Part shown: positions 8,830-17,696 of the stretch, piece after piece
Position numbering within the stretch: position 1 is the stretch's first letter
Layout: the number at the start of each line of letters is the position of its first letter
Origin: Candidatus Psychracetigena formicireducens
GTDB taxonomy: Bacteria > Coprothermobacterota > HKB111
NCBI GenBank assembly: GCA_018725175.1
Contig: QLTX01000004.1
Coordinates: forward strand, 1-35,128
Direction: 5' to 3'
DNA length: 35,128 bases
Translations under genes and position numbers: made by a program
The notes under the pieces: model-generated
The model's input: only the letters and a program-made list of their open reading frames with translations
Database searches by the model: none
Told to the model about the DNA's origin: nothing

Positions 8830-9199
8830 CAATTTGGGCTCCTCCCCGGTAGTAAATAATTATCCTGTTAGGTAAACAAACTATAGTTTGGGGGGGCTCA
8901 CTTATCCAACCCTGATTCATGCATATTTTATCAGGACAGTAGTGGGGTGAGGCTGGGTTTACTCTAATTTTATAACCATCCAGGTTTAGGATTAAAACTC
9001 CCCAGGAACCTTTTAACTCCACAGTTCTCTTTTCGGAGGGAAGGGGTATTTCTGTAAAAACCTGTCTTTTATATTCTACCACTACCGATTTAATGCGCTG
9101 ATTAGCCCCCCCTATTCTGTTTAGAAAGAAGTATATTAAAAAGGATGATAATAACATAAAAATGATAAACAGATAAATCAGTAAATCTCCTCTTTTCAT
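8813..9199 (-). CDS. NusG domain II-containing membrane-anchored protein
   Basis: 128 residues: one N-terminal membrane segment (about 6-26) and an extracytoplasmic beta-rich domain with H-Y-C-P-D-K-I-C, G-W-I and C-L-P-N-R-I-I-I motifs. These are characteristic of the stand-alone NusG domain II family, which is unrelated to transcription in this setting. The three cysteines may form a disulfide or bind a ligand. The ATG overlaps the apbE stop (ATGA) and its end overlaps the Gx-family gene, so the three are a tight unit. Function unknown; it is repeatedly found with extracytoplasmic flavinylation genes. Confidence 0.85.
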   Translation of the reverse strand: MKRGDLLIYLFIIFMLLSSFLIYFFLNRIGGANQRIKSVVVEYKRQVFTEIPLPSEKRTVELKGSWGVLILNLDGYKIRVNPASPHYCPDKICMNQGWISEPPQTIVCLPNRIIIYYRGGAQIDGLTH

Positions 9200-10209
9200 A
9201 ACTCAGGCTGAAATAATCTTTCAGCCTCTCCGGTGAAATGAATCTGTAAATCAGAGGTAATAATTATAGCTGATAATGATTTTTGGGTAAGAAATTCCAT
9301 CCCTTTCTCTAACCCCATAGCAAAAACAGCTGTAGAAACAGCATCGGAAAAAAGACCGTTTTTATTTATTATGGTTACGCTCACTAATTCCTCAGCTGGA
9401 TAACCCGTAAAAGGATTTAGTAAGTGGTGGTATCTTTTTCCACCAATAATATTATACCTTTCGTAATCACCTGAAGTTGAAACTACCGTAGTTGATGGTA
9501 AGTTTAACACCCCAATTATACCATCTTTTCTGGGATGTTGAATTCCAATTCTCCAATAATTCCTTCCAGGTGGAGAACCATAAACCCCTATAGTGCCTCC
9601 TGCATTGATAACAGCTCTATCAACCCCCCGGTTACGAAGTATTCCAAAAGCCCTATCCACAGCATAACCCTTAACCACAGCTCCAAAATCAAGAGATACC
9701 CCGAGAATAGTAAAGGATACCTGACCATCTGGTTCATTTATAATTATATTTTCAGTTTTACTTAAAGATATTGCTTTTTTTATTAAATCTATATCGGGTA
9801 AAACAGAATCCTCTTCTCCTTTAATTATTGGCCTCCAGAGATCAACCAGGGGTCCAATTGCCGGATTAAAATAACCTTCAGTATAACCTGACAACTTTAT
9901 ACTCTCTTGGAGTAAATTTTCAAAGATTGAGGGAATTGAAACAGGTTTTTCAAAAGCATTTTTATTAACATTATAAATAACCGAGTTTTCATCGTAACGA
10001 TTAAAGATTGATTCCAGTAATTTAAAATCATTTAAAATCTCTTCTAAAACTGCCTCTCCTGGTTGATGGTAAATGGTAATTTCTAAATAGGTATCCATAG
10101 CAAAATCTCTAATAGTTTCCGGTCTGGGCTCTGTTTTATTTACCCAGTAGGCAAATGGTATGACTAAAGCTAAGATAATCAGGGGTAGATATTTAAATAC
10201 TCTCCGCAA
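9196..10209 (-). CDS. apbE: FAD:protein FMN transferase ApbE
   Basis: Attaches FMN from FAD covalently to threonine in S/T-G-A-T-type motifs of exported proteins. Residues 8-24 form a membrane anchor without a lipobox cysteine. ApbE signatures follow: F-A-M-D-T-Y (usually M-G-T), L-D-F-G-A-V-V-K-G-Y-A-V-D, I-N-A-G-G, S-T-S-G-D-Y and H-H-L-L-N-P-F-T-G, then S-D-A-V-S-T-A. Length 337. Its likely substrates are RnfG and RnfD encoded 4-5 kb upstream, which carry suitable threonines. The start is TTG at 10209 with GGGAGGT eight bases upstream, inside the radical SAM gene (31-bp overlap). Confidence 0.93.
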   Translation of the reverse strand: MRRVFKYLPLIILALVIPFAYWVNKTEPRPETIRDFAMDTYLEITIYHQPGEAVLEEILNDFKLLESIFNRYDENSVIYNVNKNAFEKPVSIPSIFENLLQESIKLSGYTEGYFNPAIGPLVDLWRPIIKGEEDSVLPDIDLIKKAISLSKTENIIINEPDGQVSFTILGVSLDFGAVVKGYAVDRAFGILRNRGVDRAVINAGGTIGVYGSPPGRNYWRIGIQHPRKDGIIGVLNLPSTTVVSTSGDYERYNIIGGKRYHHLLNPFTGYPAEELVSVTIINKNGLFSDAVSTAVFAMGLEKGMEFLTQKSLSAIIITSDLQIHFTGEAERLFQPEL

Positions 10210-11192
10210 GACTTACAACCTCCCTTTTCTGAAACATTAACCTCATAAACCTCAAATCCGCTCCTTCTTATGGCAACACTACCACACTGTGAGCATAAAC
10301 TGTTTTCTTCCAAACTTTCCCAGGTATTCCCTATATAAATAAATTCTATTCCACACTCCTTACCAATTTCTCTGGCTTTGATTAGCGATGGTAAAGGGGT
10401 TGGAGGAAGATAAGAAAAATCAAGATAGGGAAAAAACCTGGTAATATGCCAGGGGGTTTTCTCTCCCAGTTTTTCGCTTATAAAAGTAGCGATTGACCTA
10501 ATTTCATCCTCAGTATCATTGATGGTGGTAATAATGTTGGTAACAATTTCTACATGGGTCCCGGATTCTCTTGCTTGCAAAGCGGAGGCCATCGGTATTT
10601 TGACATCAGATATTCCTGTTATTATTTTAAAACTGTTCTGAGTAAAAGCTTTGATATCAACCCTGTAAACATCCAGGTATTTGAGTAATTCGCTTAAAGG
10701 CTTTTCCCTGATAAATCCATTGGTAACCATAACCGTGTATAAATTATTCTCCTTAGCAATTTTTGCGCTTTCTATCACATATTCAAACCAGATGGAGGGC
10801 TCGTTATAGGTCCAGCTTACTCCTTTAGAGTTTGTTTTTAAGGCTGTATTTATCAACTGGTGAGGAGTAATATCCCTTAAACTTTCATTTTGACTTGACG
10901 AACGAGATAACTCCCAATTCTGACAGTGGCGACACTTTAAATTACATCCCACCGTCCCTGCAGAAAGAACTGAACTTCCGGGTTTATAATGATAAACAGG
11001 CTTTTTTTCAATTGGGTCAACTGCTAAGGAAGCAACCTGGTTATAAATCAAAGTATAAAGGACGCTGTTAATATTTTCCCTTACACCACACTTACCTATT
11101 TTTCCTTCGGATAGCAGGCAAAGGTTGGGACAGAGAAGGCAACGAACTTTATTATCTATTAAAGGTTCAAAATAAGATGCTTTTCTCAACAA
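10179..11192 (-). CDS. amrS: AmmeMemoRadiSam system radical SAM enzyme (AmrS-type)
   Basis: Radical SAM protein of 337 residues with the cluster motif CNLKCRHC (C83, C87, C90). An N-terminal four-cysteine region (C18, C21, C25, C35) and a C-terminal rubredoxin-like pair (CSQC near 303, CKSC near 327) are typical of the AmrS family, which travels with Memo and AMMECR1 proteins. The reaction is not established. It starts at TTG 11192, 157 bp after the Memo-like gene, and its end overlaps apbE by 31 bp. The 157-bp gap shows no conserved domain; only an unconvincing 33-codon frame lies there. Confidence 0.9.
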   Translation of the reverse strand: MLRKASYFEPLIDNKVRCLLCPNLCLLSEGKIGKCGVRENINSVLYTLIYNQVASLAVDPIEKKPVYHYKPGSSVLSAGTVGCNLKCRHCQNWELSRSSSQNESLRDITPHQLINTALKTNSKGVSWTYNEPSIWFEYVIESAKIAKENNLYTVMVTNGFIREKPLSELLKYLDVYRVDIKAFTQNSFKIITGISDVKIPMASALQARESGTHVEIVTNIITTINDTEDEIRSIATFISEKLGEKTPWHITRFFPYLDFSYLPPTPLPSLIKAREIGKECGIEFIYIGNTWESLEENSLCSQCGSVAIRRSGFEVYEVNVSEKGGCKSCGEYLNIYP

Positions 11193-11349
11193 ATTAAATT
11201 CCTTTTATTTATTGGTACTTTTGAACTTTAAAAAATTAATCTCATCAATGCCAGTTTTTAATCGGATAAAGTTTAATTGTTGTTCCACAGAATTTATACC
11301 TTCCATACCTACCAGGTAAAAACACCTCTTCTGAAGCCTTTTTTCACTT

Positions 11350-12138
11350 TTACTCTATACCTCCCACCAGATAACCTACACCAAAAGGACCTTCATAAGA
11401 ATACAGCTTTGTCTGAAAGTTTGAATCAGAGAATGCCCCAATTAAAGTCATTAAAGGTCTATAGCCACATTCCCCCGCTCCCTCTAATAACTCCCAGTCC
11501 ATATTTTTTACCCTAAAAACATCGCCGGTTTCAAAGAAATTAGCTACCATGCTATCAAATAATTTTCCCTGGGGGTTATATCCAGCAGGTGCGTTTAAGG
11601 TTAAACGATGCGATAAATCACCACTGGCAACTATCAGTAGATTTCTATTCAATTCTCGTGCAGTTTCGCTGATAATTTTTCCAAAGTCAATATGATAATC
11701 CGCTCCCTCCCAGGCTATACTGGTGATAACCAGCTTCCCCTTGATCCCTTTTTTATGTAAAAAATATAAGGGTATCATGGTGCCATGGTCCAGGGAAGTT
11801 TTATATAAGGGATTGAATTTAACCCTATTTTCCTTAGAGATTAGGCGTGAAATAAATTCTTCGTCACATTCAGCAGAAAGAGTTATCTCAGGAAAACCAA
11901 AATTGAAAAAATTCCCTTTAACCTCTCTGGAAGTTAGAACCGATATGGCATTTCTGGAAACTGGGGTGTGGGGGCTAATAATAACGATAGTATCAATGCT
12001 AATCTCTTCCAGAGATTTAAGGGCTTTTTCCATGCCTTTTAAGGTTTTATTAACTTCCAGTAGCCTTTTAGCACCGATTTCTTTTATTAATAATGGAGGG
12101 TGGGGAAAAAGAAAACCTTTTTTAACCGGCATGCACAT
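11350..12138 (-). CDS. Memo-like / LigB-fold AmmeMemoRadiSam protein, without AMMECR1 domain
   Basis: 262 residues of the class III extradiol dioxygenase (LigB) fold. It opens with G-F-L-F-P-H-P-P (H13), then I-S-P-H-T-P (H57), a D-H-G-T-M-I-P-L segment and V-A-S-G-D-L-S-H, matching the N-terminal half of the clostridial AmmeMemoRadiSam protein A. In many relatives this half is fused to an AMMECR1 domain; here the protein stops right after the F-G-V-G-Y-L-V motif that ends the LigB part. The remaining 157 bp before the next gene are too short for AMMECR1. The first 17 bp overlap rnfB. Substrate unknown. Confidence 0.85.
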   Translation of the reverse strand: MCMPVKKGFLFPHPPLLIKEIGAKRLLEVNKTLKGMEKALKSLEEISIDTIVIISPHTPVSRNAISVLTSREVKGNFFNFGFPEITLSAECDEEFISRLISKENRVKFNPLYKTSLDHGTMIPLYFLHKKGIKGKLVITSIAWEGADYHIDFGKIISETARELNRNLLIVASGDLSHRLTLNAPAGYNPQGKLFDSMVANFFETGDVFRVKNMDWELLEGAGECGYRPLMTLIGAFSDSNFQTKLYSYEGPFGVGYLVGGIE

Positions 12139-12949
12139 GCACCGTGGTATAGTTAACTATGCATTTAGTAGGACATTTTTCTACACAAACACCGCAGTTA
12201 TTACACAAAGTATAGTCAATCACAGCCAGATTTCCTAAGGATGGTTCAAGATGGATTGCCCCTTGAGGACAGTTCTTAACACAAATGCCACATTTAATGC
12301 AACCTACCTGACAGGCTTTTCTGACTTCAGGACCTTTCTGAGGCGAAACACAGGAAATGATAACTGGATTATCTCGAGGAAAAATATCAATAATTTTTCT
12401 GGGACAGGCTTTAACACATAAACCACAAGCAGTACACTTACTTTCATCAACTAGGGGTAAATTATCAAGGGACATCCTTAGAGCGTCAAAAGGACATACT
12501 TTTACGCAATCTGCTAACCCTAAACAACCGTAAAAACATTGCTTAAAACCACCAGAAATCTGAGAAGCGGCATTACAGGTATTAATTCCATAATATTCAG
12601 CCCTACGAGAGGCTCGAGCTTCGTCTCCCTGACATATGATACAGGCAATACCAGGTTTTACCTGTGAAACCTCAATTCCTAATAAATTTCCAATTTCAGC
12701 AACTACTTTGTTTCCTCCCACAGTACATTTTTCTGGCACTAATTCACCTCGTAAGATGGCTTCAGCTAATTGCCTGCAGCCGGGATAACCGCAAGCTCCA
12801 CAATTTGCCCCGGGTAATAGATTTTGAATCAGCTCTAAACGAGGATCTTCTTCAACTTTAAATTTCTGGGAAAATAAGGCTAACCCCAATCCAAAAACCA
12901 GTCCTAAACCACCGGTAATTATTAAACTATGAATAATAAATTCAATCAC
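12122..12949 (-). CDS. rnfB: Rnf complex subunit RnfB (multi-cluster ferredoxin subunit)
   Basis: Electron-entry subunit of the ferredoxin:NAD+ oxidoreductase. It has an N-terminal membrane helix (about 6-26), a 4Fe-4S domain with C50, C53, C58 and C75, and four further ferredoxin-type cysteine groups: CFYGCLGLADC, CTACGLC, CIKCGIC and CNNCGVC. That makes roughly five clusters, more than in proteobacterial RnfB and in line with clostridial forms. Length 275. The start is GTG with GGGAGGT six bases upstream. The end overlaps the Memo-like gene by 17 bp, tying that gene to the rnf transcript. Confidence 0.95.
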   Translation of the reverse strand: MIEFIIHSLIITGGLGLVFGLGLALFSQKFKVEEDPRLELIQNLLPGANCGACGYPGCRQLAEAILRGELVPEKCTVGGNKVVAEIGNLLGIEVSQVKPGIACIICQGDEARASRRAEYYGINTCNAASQISGGFKQCFYGCLGLADCVKVCPFDALRMSLDNLPLVDESKCTACGLCVKACPRKIIDIFPRDNPVIISCVSPQKGPEVRKACQVGCIKCGICVKNCPQGAIHLEPSLGNLAVIDYTLCNNCGVCVEKCPTKCIVNYTTVHVHAG

Positions 12950-12961
12950 AATTATACCTCC

Positions 12962-13537
12962 CTACTTAGCCATACCGACAAATCCCATAAAGGCTACTGA
13001 GAGAATAGCAGTTACTATAAATACTATGGGATAACCTTCCAGAAATTTTGGTACATTGCTGTGCTTTATCCTCAGCCGTAGGTTGGCTAACAGAAGCATA
13101 GCCAGAGTGTAACCCCAGGCAACTCCGACAGAATTAACAATTGACTCTATCAAGGTATATCCCTCTCTTTGATTTATAAAAGTAAGTGCCAGAATAGCAC
13201 AGTTAGTAGTTATCAAAGGTAGGTATATCCCCATAACATGATATAGGGAAGGAATGCTTTTCCTGAGATAAATCTCTACCAATTGAACCAGAGAAGCAAT
13301 AACCAGGATAAAGATAAGTGTACTTAAAAAAGTTAACTCCAGTGGTTGTAAAATAAAAACATTCAGAAACCAGGTTACTACTCCGGCTAATACCATTACA
13401 AAAGTTACTGCCCACCCCATACCCAGAGCAGGTCCGGGTTCAGTAGTCATTCCTACATAAGAACAAAGTGCTAGGAATCTCATAAGAACAATATTATTAA
13501 CAAGTAAAGCGGCAATGAAAAGATTAAGAAGATCCAT
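12962..13537 (-). CDS. rnfA: Rnf complex subunit RnfA
   Basis: 191-residue protein with six membrane segments, one of the two homologous inner-membrane subunits that hold a cluster between them and form the ion-translocating core. Family elements seen are the N-terminal A-A-L-L-V-N-N-I-V-L and L-I-T-T-N-C-A-I-L, the latter with the conserved cysteine near residue 113. The ATG overlaps rnfE by 14 bp, and the GGAGG site lies inside rnfE. In this family coupling is to Na+ or H+; the sequence here does not decide which. Confidence 0.95.
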   Translation of the reverse strand: MDLLNLFIAALLVNNIVLMRFLALCSYVGMTTEPGPALGMGWAVTFVMVLAGVVTWFLNVFILQPLELTFLSTLIFILVIASLVQLVEIYLRKSIPSLYHVMGIYLPLITTNCAILALTFINQREGYTLIESIVNSVGVAWGYTLAMLLLANLRLRIKHSNVPKFLEGYPIVFIVTAILSVAFMGFVGMAK

Positions 13538-14147
13538 GTTTATGTCCTCCGTTACTTTTCAGTTTAAACAGGTTATTGAATATGGCGATCATAATGCCGA
13601 TAGCAAAAAATGCACCTGGAGGAAGAATCATTATCAACGCAGGTTCAAAACCATCAAAAGGTAGAGAAACCCCCAAAATAGTTCCCTTGCCGAGAAGTTC
13701 TCTCGCGCCTGAAAGTAGTATTAGGATCAAGATAAAACCAATTCCCATCCCCAGTCCGTCAGCAATTGACCTTATCAGGGTATTTCTGGAGGCAAAAGCT
13801 TCTGCTCTACCCATAATAATGCAGTTAACTACAATAAGAGGAATGAAAATACCAAGAGCTTTATGCAGGCCGGGAAAATAAGCTGCCATAGATAAGTCAG
13901 TAATAATCACAAAGGTAGCTATAACAATGATAAATATGGGTATCCTGATTTCCTTAGGGACAATATTCCTGATAAGCGCGATGGTGAGGTTTGAACCCAG
14001 AAGAACAAAGGTGGTAGCAAAACCCATACCAATCCCGTTCATGACAGTTGTGGATACTGCCAGAACCGGGCATAAGCCTATCATCAGTTTTAAAACAGCG
14101 TTTTCCGTGATAATGCCATTCATAAAATCTTTCCAGAGTTGTTTCAT
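13524..14147 (-). CDS. rnfE: Rnf complex subunit RnfE
   Basis: Membrane subunit homologous to RnfA, with six hydrophobic segments and the conserved L-I-V-V-N-C-I-I-M-G-R-A-E-A-F-A region that includes the cluster cysteine. I choose the ATG at 14147 (207 residues), which overlaps the rnfG stop as TAATG and gives the usual M-K-Q-L-W-K-D-F beginning. A TTG nine bases upstream (14156) is possible but would sit one base from the GGGAGG site. The C-terminus is histidine/glycine-rich (G-G-H-K-H-G). Confidence 0.94.
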   Translation of the reverse strand: MKQLWKDFMNGIITENAVLKLMIGLCPVLAVSTTVMNGIGMGFATTFVLLGSNLTIALIRNIVPKEIRIPIFIIVIATFVIITDLSMAAYFPGLHKALGIFIPLIVVNCIIMGRAEAFASRNTLIRSIADGLGMGIGFILILILLSGARELLGKGTILGVSLPFDGFEPALIMILPPGAFFAIGIMIAIFNNLFKLKSNGGHKHGSS

Positions 14148-14713
14148 TATCTCCAAGCCTCCCTATTTCTTAATACATAATCTGCTACTTTCCTTACCAG
14201 TTTAGCCACTGCTTCTGAAGATTGAGTTGCTCCTGTTATAGCAGTTAAATCTTCATTAATGGTCAAGGGATCGTTTATATTTTTACTTAGGAACATACCG
14301 ATAAATGGTGCTTCAGCAATTTTAGAGCCAAGACCTGGAGTTTCCCTATGCTCTATTATCTCAATCCCGGTTATTTTATTATCAATGGAAATTCCTATCA
14401 ATATTACTATAGGGCCTCCATAACCTTCTTCTGTAACCCCTTTAATTGCTACTCCAACCGGGTTTTCCTCTGAGCCAAAACCAAGATATATATTGGTGAT
14501 GGTCATTGCCGAATCATCAAGAGGTTTAAGCTCCGAGTTATTCAATTCTTGAAAACTAATAGTCGAAGGTAATACCTCTAATATCGCCAGCTTTAGCTCT
14601 GCAACTCTTCGTTGTTCAATAATAGGTTTGGTTTGAAAATAAACAAAAGCTAATCCCCCTGCTGATATTGCTCCTACCAGCATCAGTATAAAACCTAGTC
14701 GTAGAACATTCAT
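14147..14713 (-). CDS. rnfG: Rnf complex subunit RnfG (covalent FMN)
   Basis: 188 residues: a membrane anchor (about 7-27) followed by an extracytoplasmic FMN-binding domain. The flavinylation motif is T-G-A-T-Q-S-S, with T163 the predicted attachment site. Other family marks are G-Y-G-G-P-I and E-T-P-G-L-G-S-K. It shuttles electrons at the outer face between RnfD and the membrane core. The ATG overlaps the rnfD stop (ATGA). ApbE encoded downstream in the same array is the obvious flavin transferase. Confidence 0.95.
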   Translation of the reverse strand: MNVLRLGFILMLVGAISAGGLAFVYFQTKPIIEQRRVAELKLAILEVLPSTISFQELNNSELKPLDDSAMTITNIYLGFGSEENPVGVAIKGVTEEGYGGPIVILIGISIDNKITGIEIIEHRETPGLGSKIAEAPFIGMFLSKNINDPLTINEDLTAITGATQSSEAVAKLVRKVADYVLRNREAWR

Positions 14714-15645
14714 TTACGCACCATCCCATATTTTCTGGGAAAGGTTGCCTGTTCCAACATAGGTGTAAAGGCATTCATAATTAGGATGGCAAAAGTAACC
14801 CCTTCGGGATAACCACCAAAAACCCTGATAGTGATAGTTAATAGACCACAACCTATGCCAAATAAAAGCTTTCCCCAGGGTGTAATGGGGCTGGTAACAT
14901 AATCTGTTGCCATGAAAAATGCCCCCATAAGAATCCCCCCTGCCAGGAGTTCAAAGACTGGATCTCTACCCAGGGTCAGGCTCAAAATAGCTGCTGATCC
15001 CAGGTAAGCAGCAGGTATCTGCCATTCAATAGTTCTTGATAATAATAAGAATATACCTCCTATTATCAGGGCAATGGCTGAGGTTTCACCTAAAGAACCG
15101 GCAATATTACCTAATAATAAATCCTGATAAGAAGGCAATGGTAGATTATCTCTGAAAAAAGCCAGAGGAGTAGCTGTGGTTATCCCTGAAAAAGGTTGAA
15201 CAAAAGTTGTCAGGTGGGTAGGCCAGGAAATTAATAAAACTGCCCTTCCAACCAGCGCTGGATTAAAAGGATTATGCCCAAGACCTCCAAAAAATTCTTT
15301 CGCTACAATAATAGCAATAGCGCTACCCACAATGGGAATCCACCAAGGAGAGGTCGGGGGTAAAGTTAAAGCAAGTAATAATCCGGTAACCACACTGCTG
15401 GAATAGGTTCCGGTGATAGGTTTTCGTTTAAACAGCCTCAATATGATAAATTCAAATAAAACCGCCGAAGCAACTGATAAACCCACAACTTTTAAAAAAC
15501 TAATCCATCCAAAAAAGTAAAAAGCTGCTATAGAAGCCGGTATCAGGGATAGTATAACTCTATTCATTATTTTATCGCTGTTGATATTGGCATGAAAATG
15601 GGGAGAAGGTGAAATTATAACTTTACTTAGATTCAATTCTGCCAA
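14710..15645 (-). CDS. rnfD: Rnf complex subunit RnfD (covalent FMN)
   Basis: Ion-translocating NqrB/RnfD-type membrane subunit of 311 residues with about nine hydrophobic segments. G-H-N-P-F-N-P-A-L (about 123-131) and the FMN motif T-T-A-T-P-L (156-161, T159 the likely attachment residue) are clear. The start is TTG at 15645 with AGGAGGT eight bases upstream; it follows rnfC by 13 bp. It ends by overlapping rnfG. Confidence 0.95.
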   Translation of the reverse strand: MAELNLSKVIISPSPHFHANINSDKIMNRVILSLIPASIAAFYFFGWISFLKVVGLSVASAVLFEFIILRLFKRKPITGTYSSSVVTGLLLALTLPPTSPWWIPIVGSAIAIIVAKEFFGGLGHNPFNPALVGRAVLLISWPTHLTTFVQPFSGITTATPLAFFRDNLPLPSYQDLLLGNIAGSLGETSAIALIIGGIFLLLSRTIEWQIPAAYLGSAAILSLTLGRDPVFELLAGGILMGAFFMATDYVTSPITPWGKLLFGIGCGLLTITIRVFGGYPEGVTFAILIMNAFTPMLEQATFPRKYGMVRK

Positions 15646-15658
15646 CTTATCCTACCTC

Positions 15659-16960
15659 CTATGACTTTGAACTCGTCATTTTTATTTTAAACAGTTCGGT
15701 TTTGGCAACTTTAACATAGTGAACAAGGGGAATATTAGCTGGACAGACATAAGAGCACTTACCACACTCAAAACAGTCAGAAGCTCCATAAAATTCTGCC
15801 ATTGAATAGTCGCCTAACTTAGTATTGGAAGCGATATAGGCTGGCATCAACCTCAGAGGGCAATTTAGAACGCACCTGCCGCACCTTATACAATCTGCAG
15901 CTTCTTGAAACCTGGTTTTCTTTAGAAACAACAAACCAGATGTTCCCTTTATTATAGGTACTTCAAGAGTAGCTTGAGAAAAACCAGTCATAGGTCCACC
16001 CATAATAAGCCTGGAGTAACTATCAGAGAACTCAACTAAATTATTTATAACATCTTTGACCATTACCCCTAAGTGAACTTTAACATTGATAGCTTCATTT
16101 ACAGCATCCCCAGAAATAGTAATTACCTTCTCAGTAAATACTTTACCTTCAAAAACAGCCTCTGTTAGGCTAATAGCAGTTGATACATTGCTAACCACTA
16201 CACCCACATCCAGAGGAAGTCCTCCCCGGGGTACTTCTTTTCCAATAATAGTCTTAATCATTACTTTTTCAGCTCCCTGTGGGTATTTACTCGGTAAAAC
16301 AAAAACTCTAATATCTGAGGTTTGTCTGACCATTTCTATTAGTAGGTTAATAGCATCCTTTTTATTATCTTCAATAGCAATTAACCCCTTTTTGGCTCCT
16401 ACTGCTAACATGATAAGTTTTAAGCCCGAAATTAATTTTTCTGGATTTTCCAGCATCTGCCTGTGGTCTACAGTTAGAAATGGTTCGCATTCTGCTCCAT
16501 TGATAATGGCATATTCAATCGGTTTAGTTGGGTTTAACTTTACATGAGTTGGAAAGGCTGCGCCACCTTGTCCAACCAACCCAGCTTCTCTTGCTCTTAA
16601 TCTGACTTCATCTGGGGTAATAGGATAATTTAATGGACTTAGCAATATCTCATCAGTATTACCATTTGCTTCTATAGTAATTGACGCCATCTCTCGACCA
16701 AGCATCGGGTGAAACCAGGGAGAAATTGATTTTACAATTCCACTTATAGATGAATGAATGGGAGCAAAAATATAACTTGGAGAATCTCCAATAACCTGCC
16801 CTTTTATTACAGTAGCCCCTGCTTTTACAGTCGGTTGAGCTTGTGCTCCAGTATGTTGTTGCATCAACATTACAACTCTTTTGGGAATTGGAAGATTAAT
16901 TATCGGTTTTTTACTGGAATATTTGAACTCAGGTGGATAAAACTCATGTTCAAGAATCAT
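15659..16960 (-). CDS. rnfC: Rnf complex subunit RnfC (NADH-binding)
   Basis: Cytoplasmic subunit that binds FMN and NAD(H) and carries two 4Fe-4S clusters. The N-terminal barrel sandwich is followed by the NuoF-like flavin domain with G-L-V-G-Q-G-G-A-A-F-P-T, then two cysteine groups near the C-terminus (CIRCGRCVLNCP and CFECGKCSYVCP). Length 433, close to clostridial RnfC. It heads the rnfCDGEAB order usual in clostridia. The ATG has AGGAG seven bases upstream and overlaps the PHP gene by 11 bp, so Rnf is co-transcribed with the sensory cassette. Confidence 0.96.
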   Translation of the reverse strand: MILEHEFYPPEFKYSSKKPIINLPIPKRVVMLMQQHTGAQAQPTVKAGATVIKGQVIGDSPSYIFAPIHSSISGIVKSISPWFHPMLGREMASITIEANGNTDEILLSPLNYPITPDEVRLRAREAGLVGQGGAAFPTHVKLNPTKPIEYAIINGAECEPFLTVDHRQMLENPEKLISGLKLIMLAVGAKKGLIAIEDNKKDAINLLIEMVRQTSDIRVFVLPSKYPQGAEKVMIKTIIGKEVPRGGLPLDVGVVVSNVSTAISLTEAVFEGKVFTEKVITISGDAVNEAINVKVHLGVMVKDVINNLVEFSDSYSRLIMGGPMTGFSQATLEVPIIKGTSGLLFLKKTRFQEAADCIRCGRCVLNCPLRLMPAYIASNTKLGDYSMAEFYGASDCFECGKCSYVCPANIPLVHYVKVAKTELFKIKMTSSKS

Positions 16961-17696
16961 CTTTTCTCCTTAACCATCTGCCTTCTATGTTTCTTAAGGC
17001 TAATTTTAACTCTTCCCAGGTAGGTTCGTTAACCCAAGCCTGAGTGACAAATCTACCTATAGTTGGAAGGTCATGAGCATCAGAACCATAAATAATCCCG
17101 ACATTTTTAGGAATTATCGGTTTACAATTTGTATAATTGTCTATTTCTACCCCATCAATATCTATATCAGGGGGTATAAAACCTAATTGAGAATAAATAC
17201 TAAAAGCTGGACGGTTAATATGAGCCAGAATTACCAGGACTTCATAGGTTCTGGCCAGCTTAATGACAGTATCAAGCGGTAAATCAACGGAAAATAATAG
17301 TAATTGCTTTTCAACTTTAATCACCATATCATTATCATTGACCAGGCATTGAGGTTTTATAGCAGTTACATCATCCATAATTGAGGGTGATTTTTTAAGA
17401 ATTTCAACTTCAAACCTTAGTGCTTGTTGGTAAGAACGAAAATATAACAACAGGTGAACTTCTTCTTTGGTTTGCACTTCCATTGCCGGGATAAGCTTTA
17501 CACCACTTATTTTACCCCGCTTACAGAAACCCGGATAATTACGAACTGAATGGTGGTCAGTTATGCCAATTAAATCTAAACCTTTCTTTTTGGCTTCCGC
17601 TAAAACTTTTTTGGGGCTCATATCCCAGGTAGAACAAGGGGATAAGACAGAGTGTATGTGCAAATCAAAGTTATACCACTGCAAATATAGTATCAC
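16950..17696 (-). CDS. PHP-domain metal-dependent phosphoesterase
   Basis: 248 residues with the PHP metal-site motifs D-L-H-I-H-S (11-16), T-D-H-H-S and the C-terminal G-S-D-A-H-D. Such proteins hydrolyse phosphoester bonds of small molecules or nucleotides; the substrate here is unknown. The start is GTG, overlapping the DRTGG stop (GTGA), and the end overlaps rnfC. In fermentative anaerobes PHP genes like this often accompany DRTGG, anti-sigma-type ATPase and hydrogenase-like genes, so a signalling role is plausible but unproven. Confidence 0.88.
   Translation of the reverse strand: MILYLQWYNFDLHIHSVLSPCSTWDMSPKKVLAEAKKKGLDLIGITDHHSVRNYPGFCKRGKISGVKLIPAMEVQTKEEVHLLLYFRSYQQALRFEVEILKKSPSIMDDVTAIKPQCLVNDNDMVIKVEKQLLLFSVDLPLDTVIKLARTYEVLVILAHINRPAFSIYSQLGFIPPDIDIDGVEIDNYTNCKPIIPKNVGIIYGSDAHDLPTIGRFVTQAWVNEPTWEELKLALRNIEGRWLRRKDDS

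Noticed and set aside
11205-11306. A 33-codon minus-strand frame in the gap between the Memo-like and radical SAM genes
   Set aside because: No properly spaced ribosome site, no recognisable motif, and its length is within chance for AT-rich DNA. It is not an AMMECR1 remnant.
11723-12238. A 171-codon plus-strand frame
   Set aside because: Antisense to the Memo-like gene and rnfB, which have clear family motifs; no ribosome site.
16086-16547. A 153-codon plus-strand frame
   Set aside because: Lies entirely within rnfC on the opposite strand, with no protein-family features.
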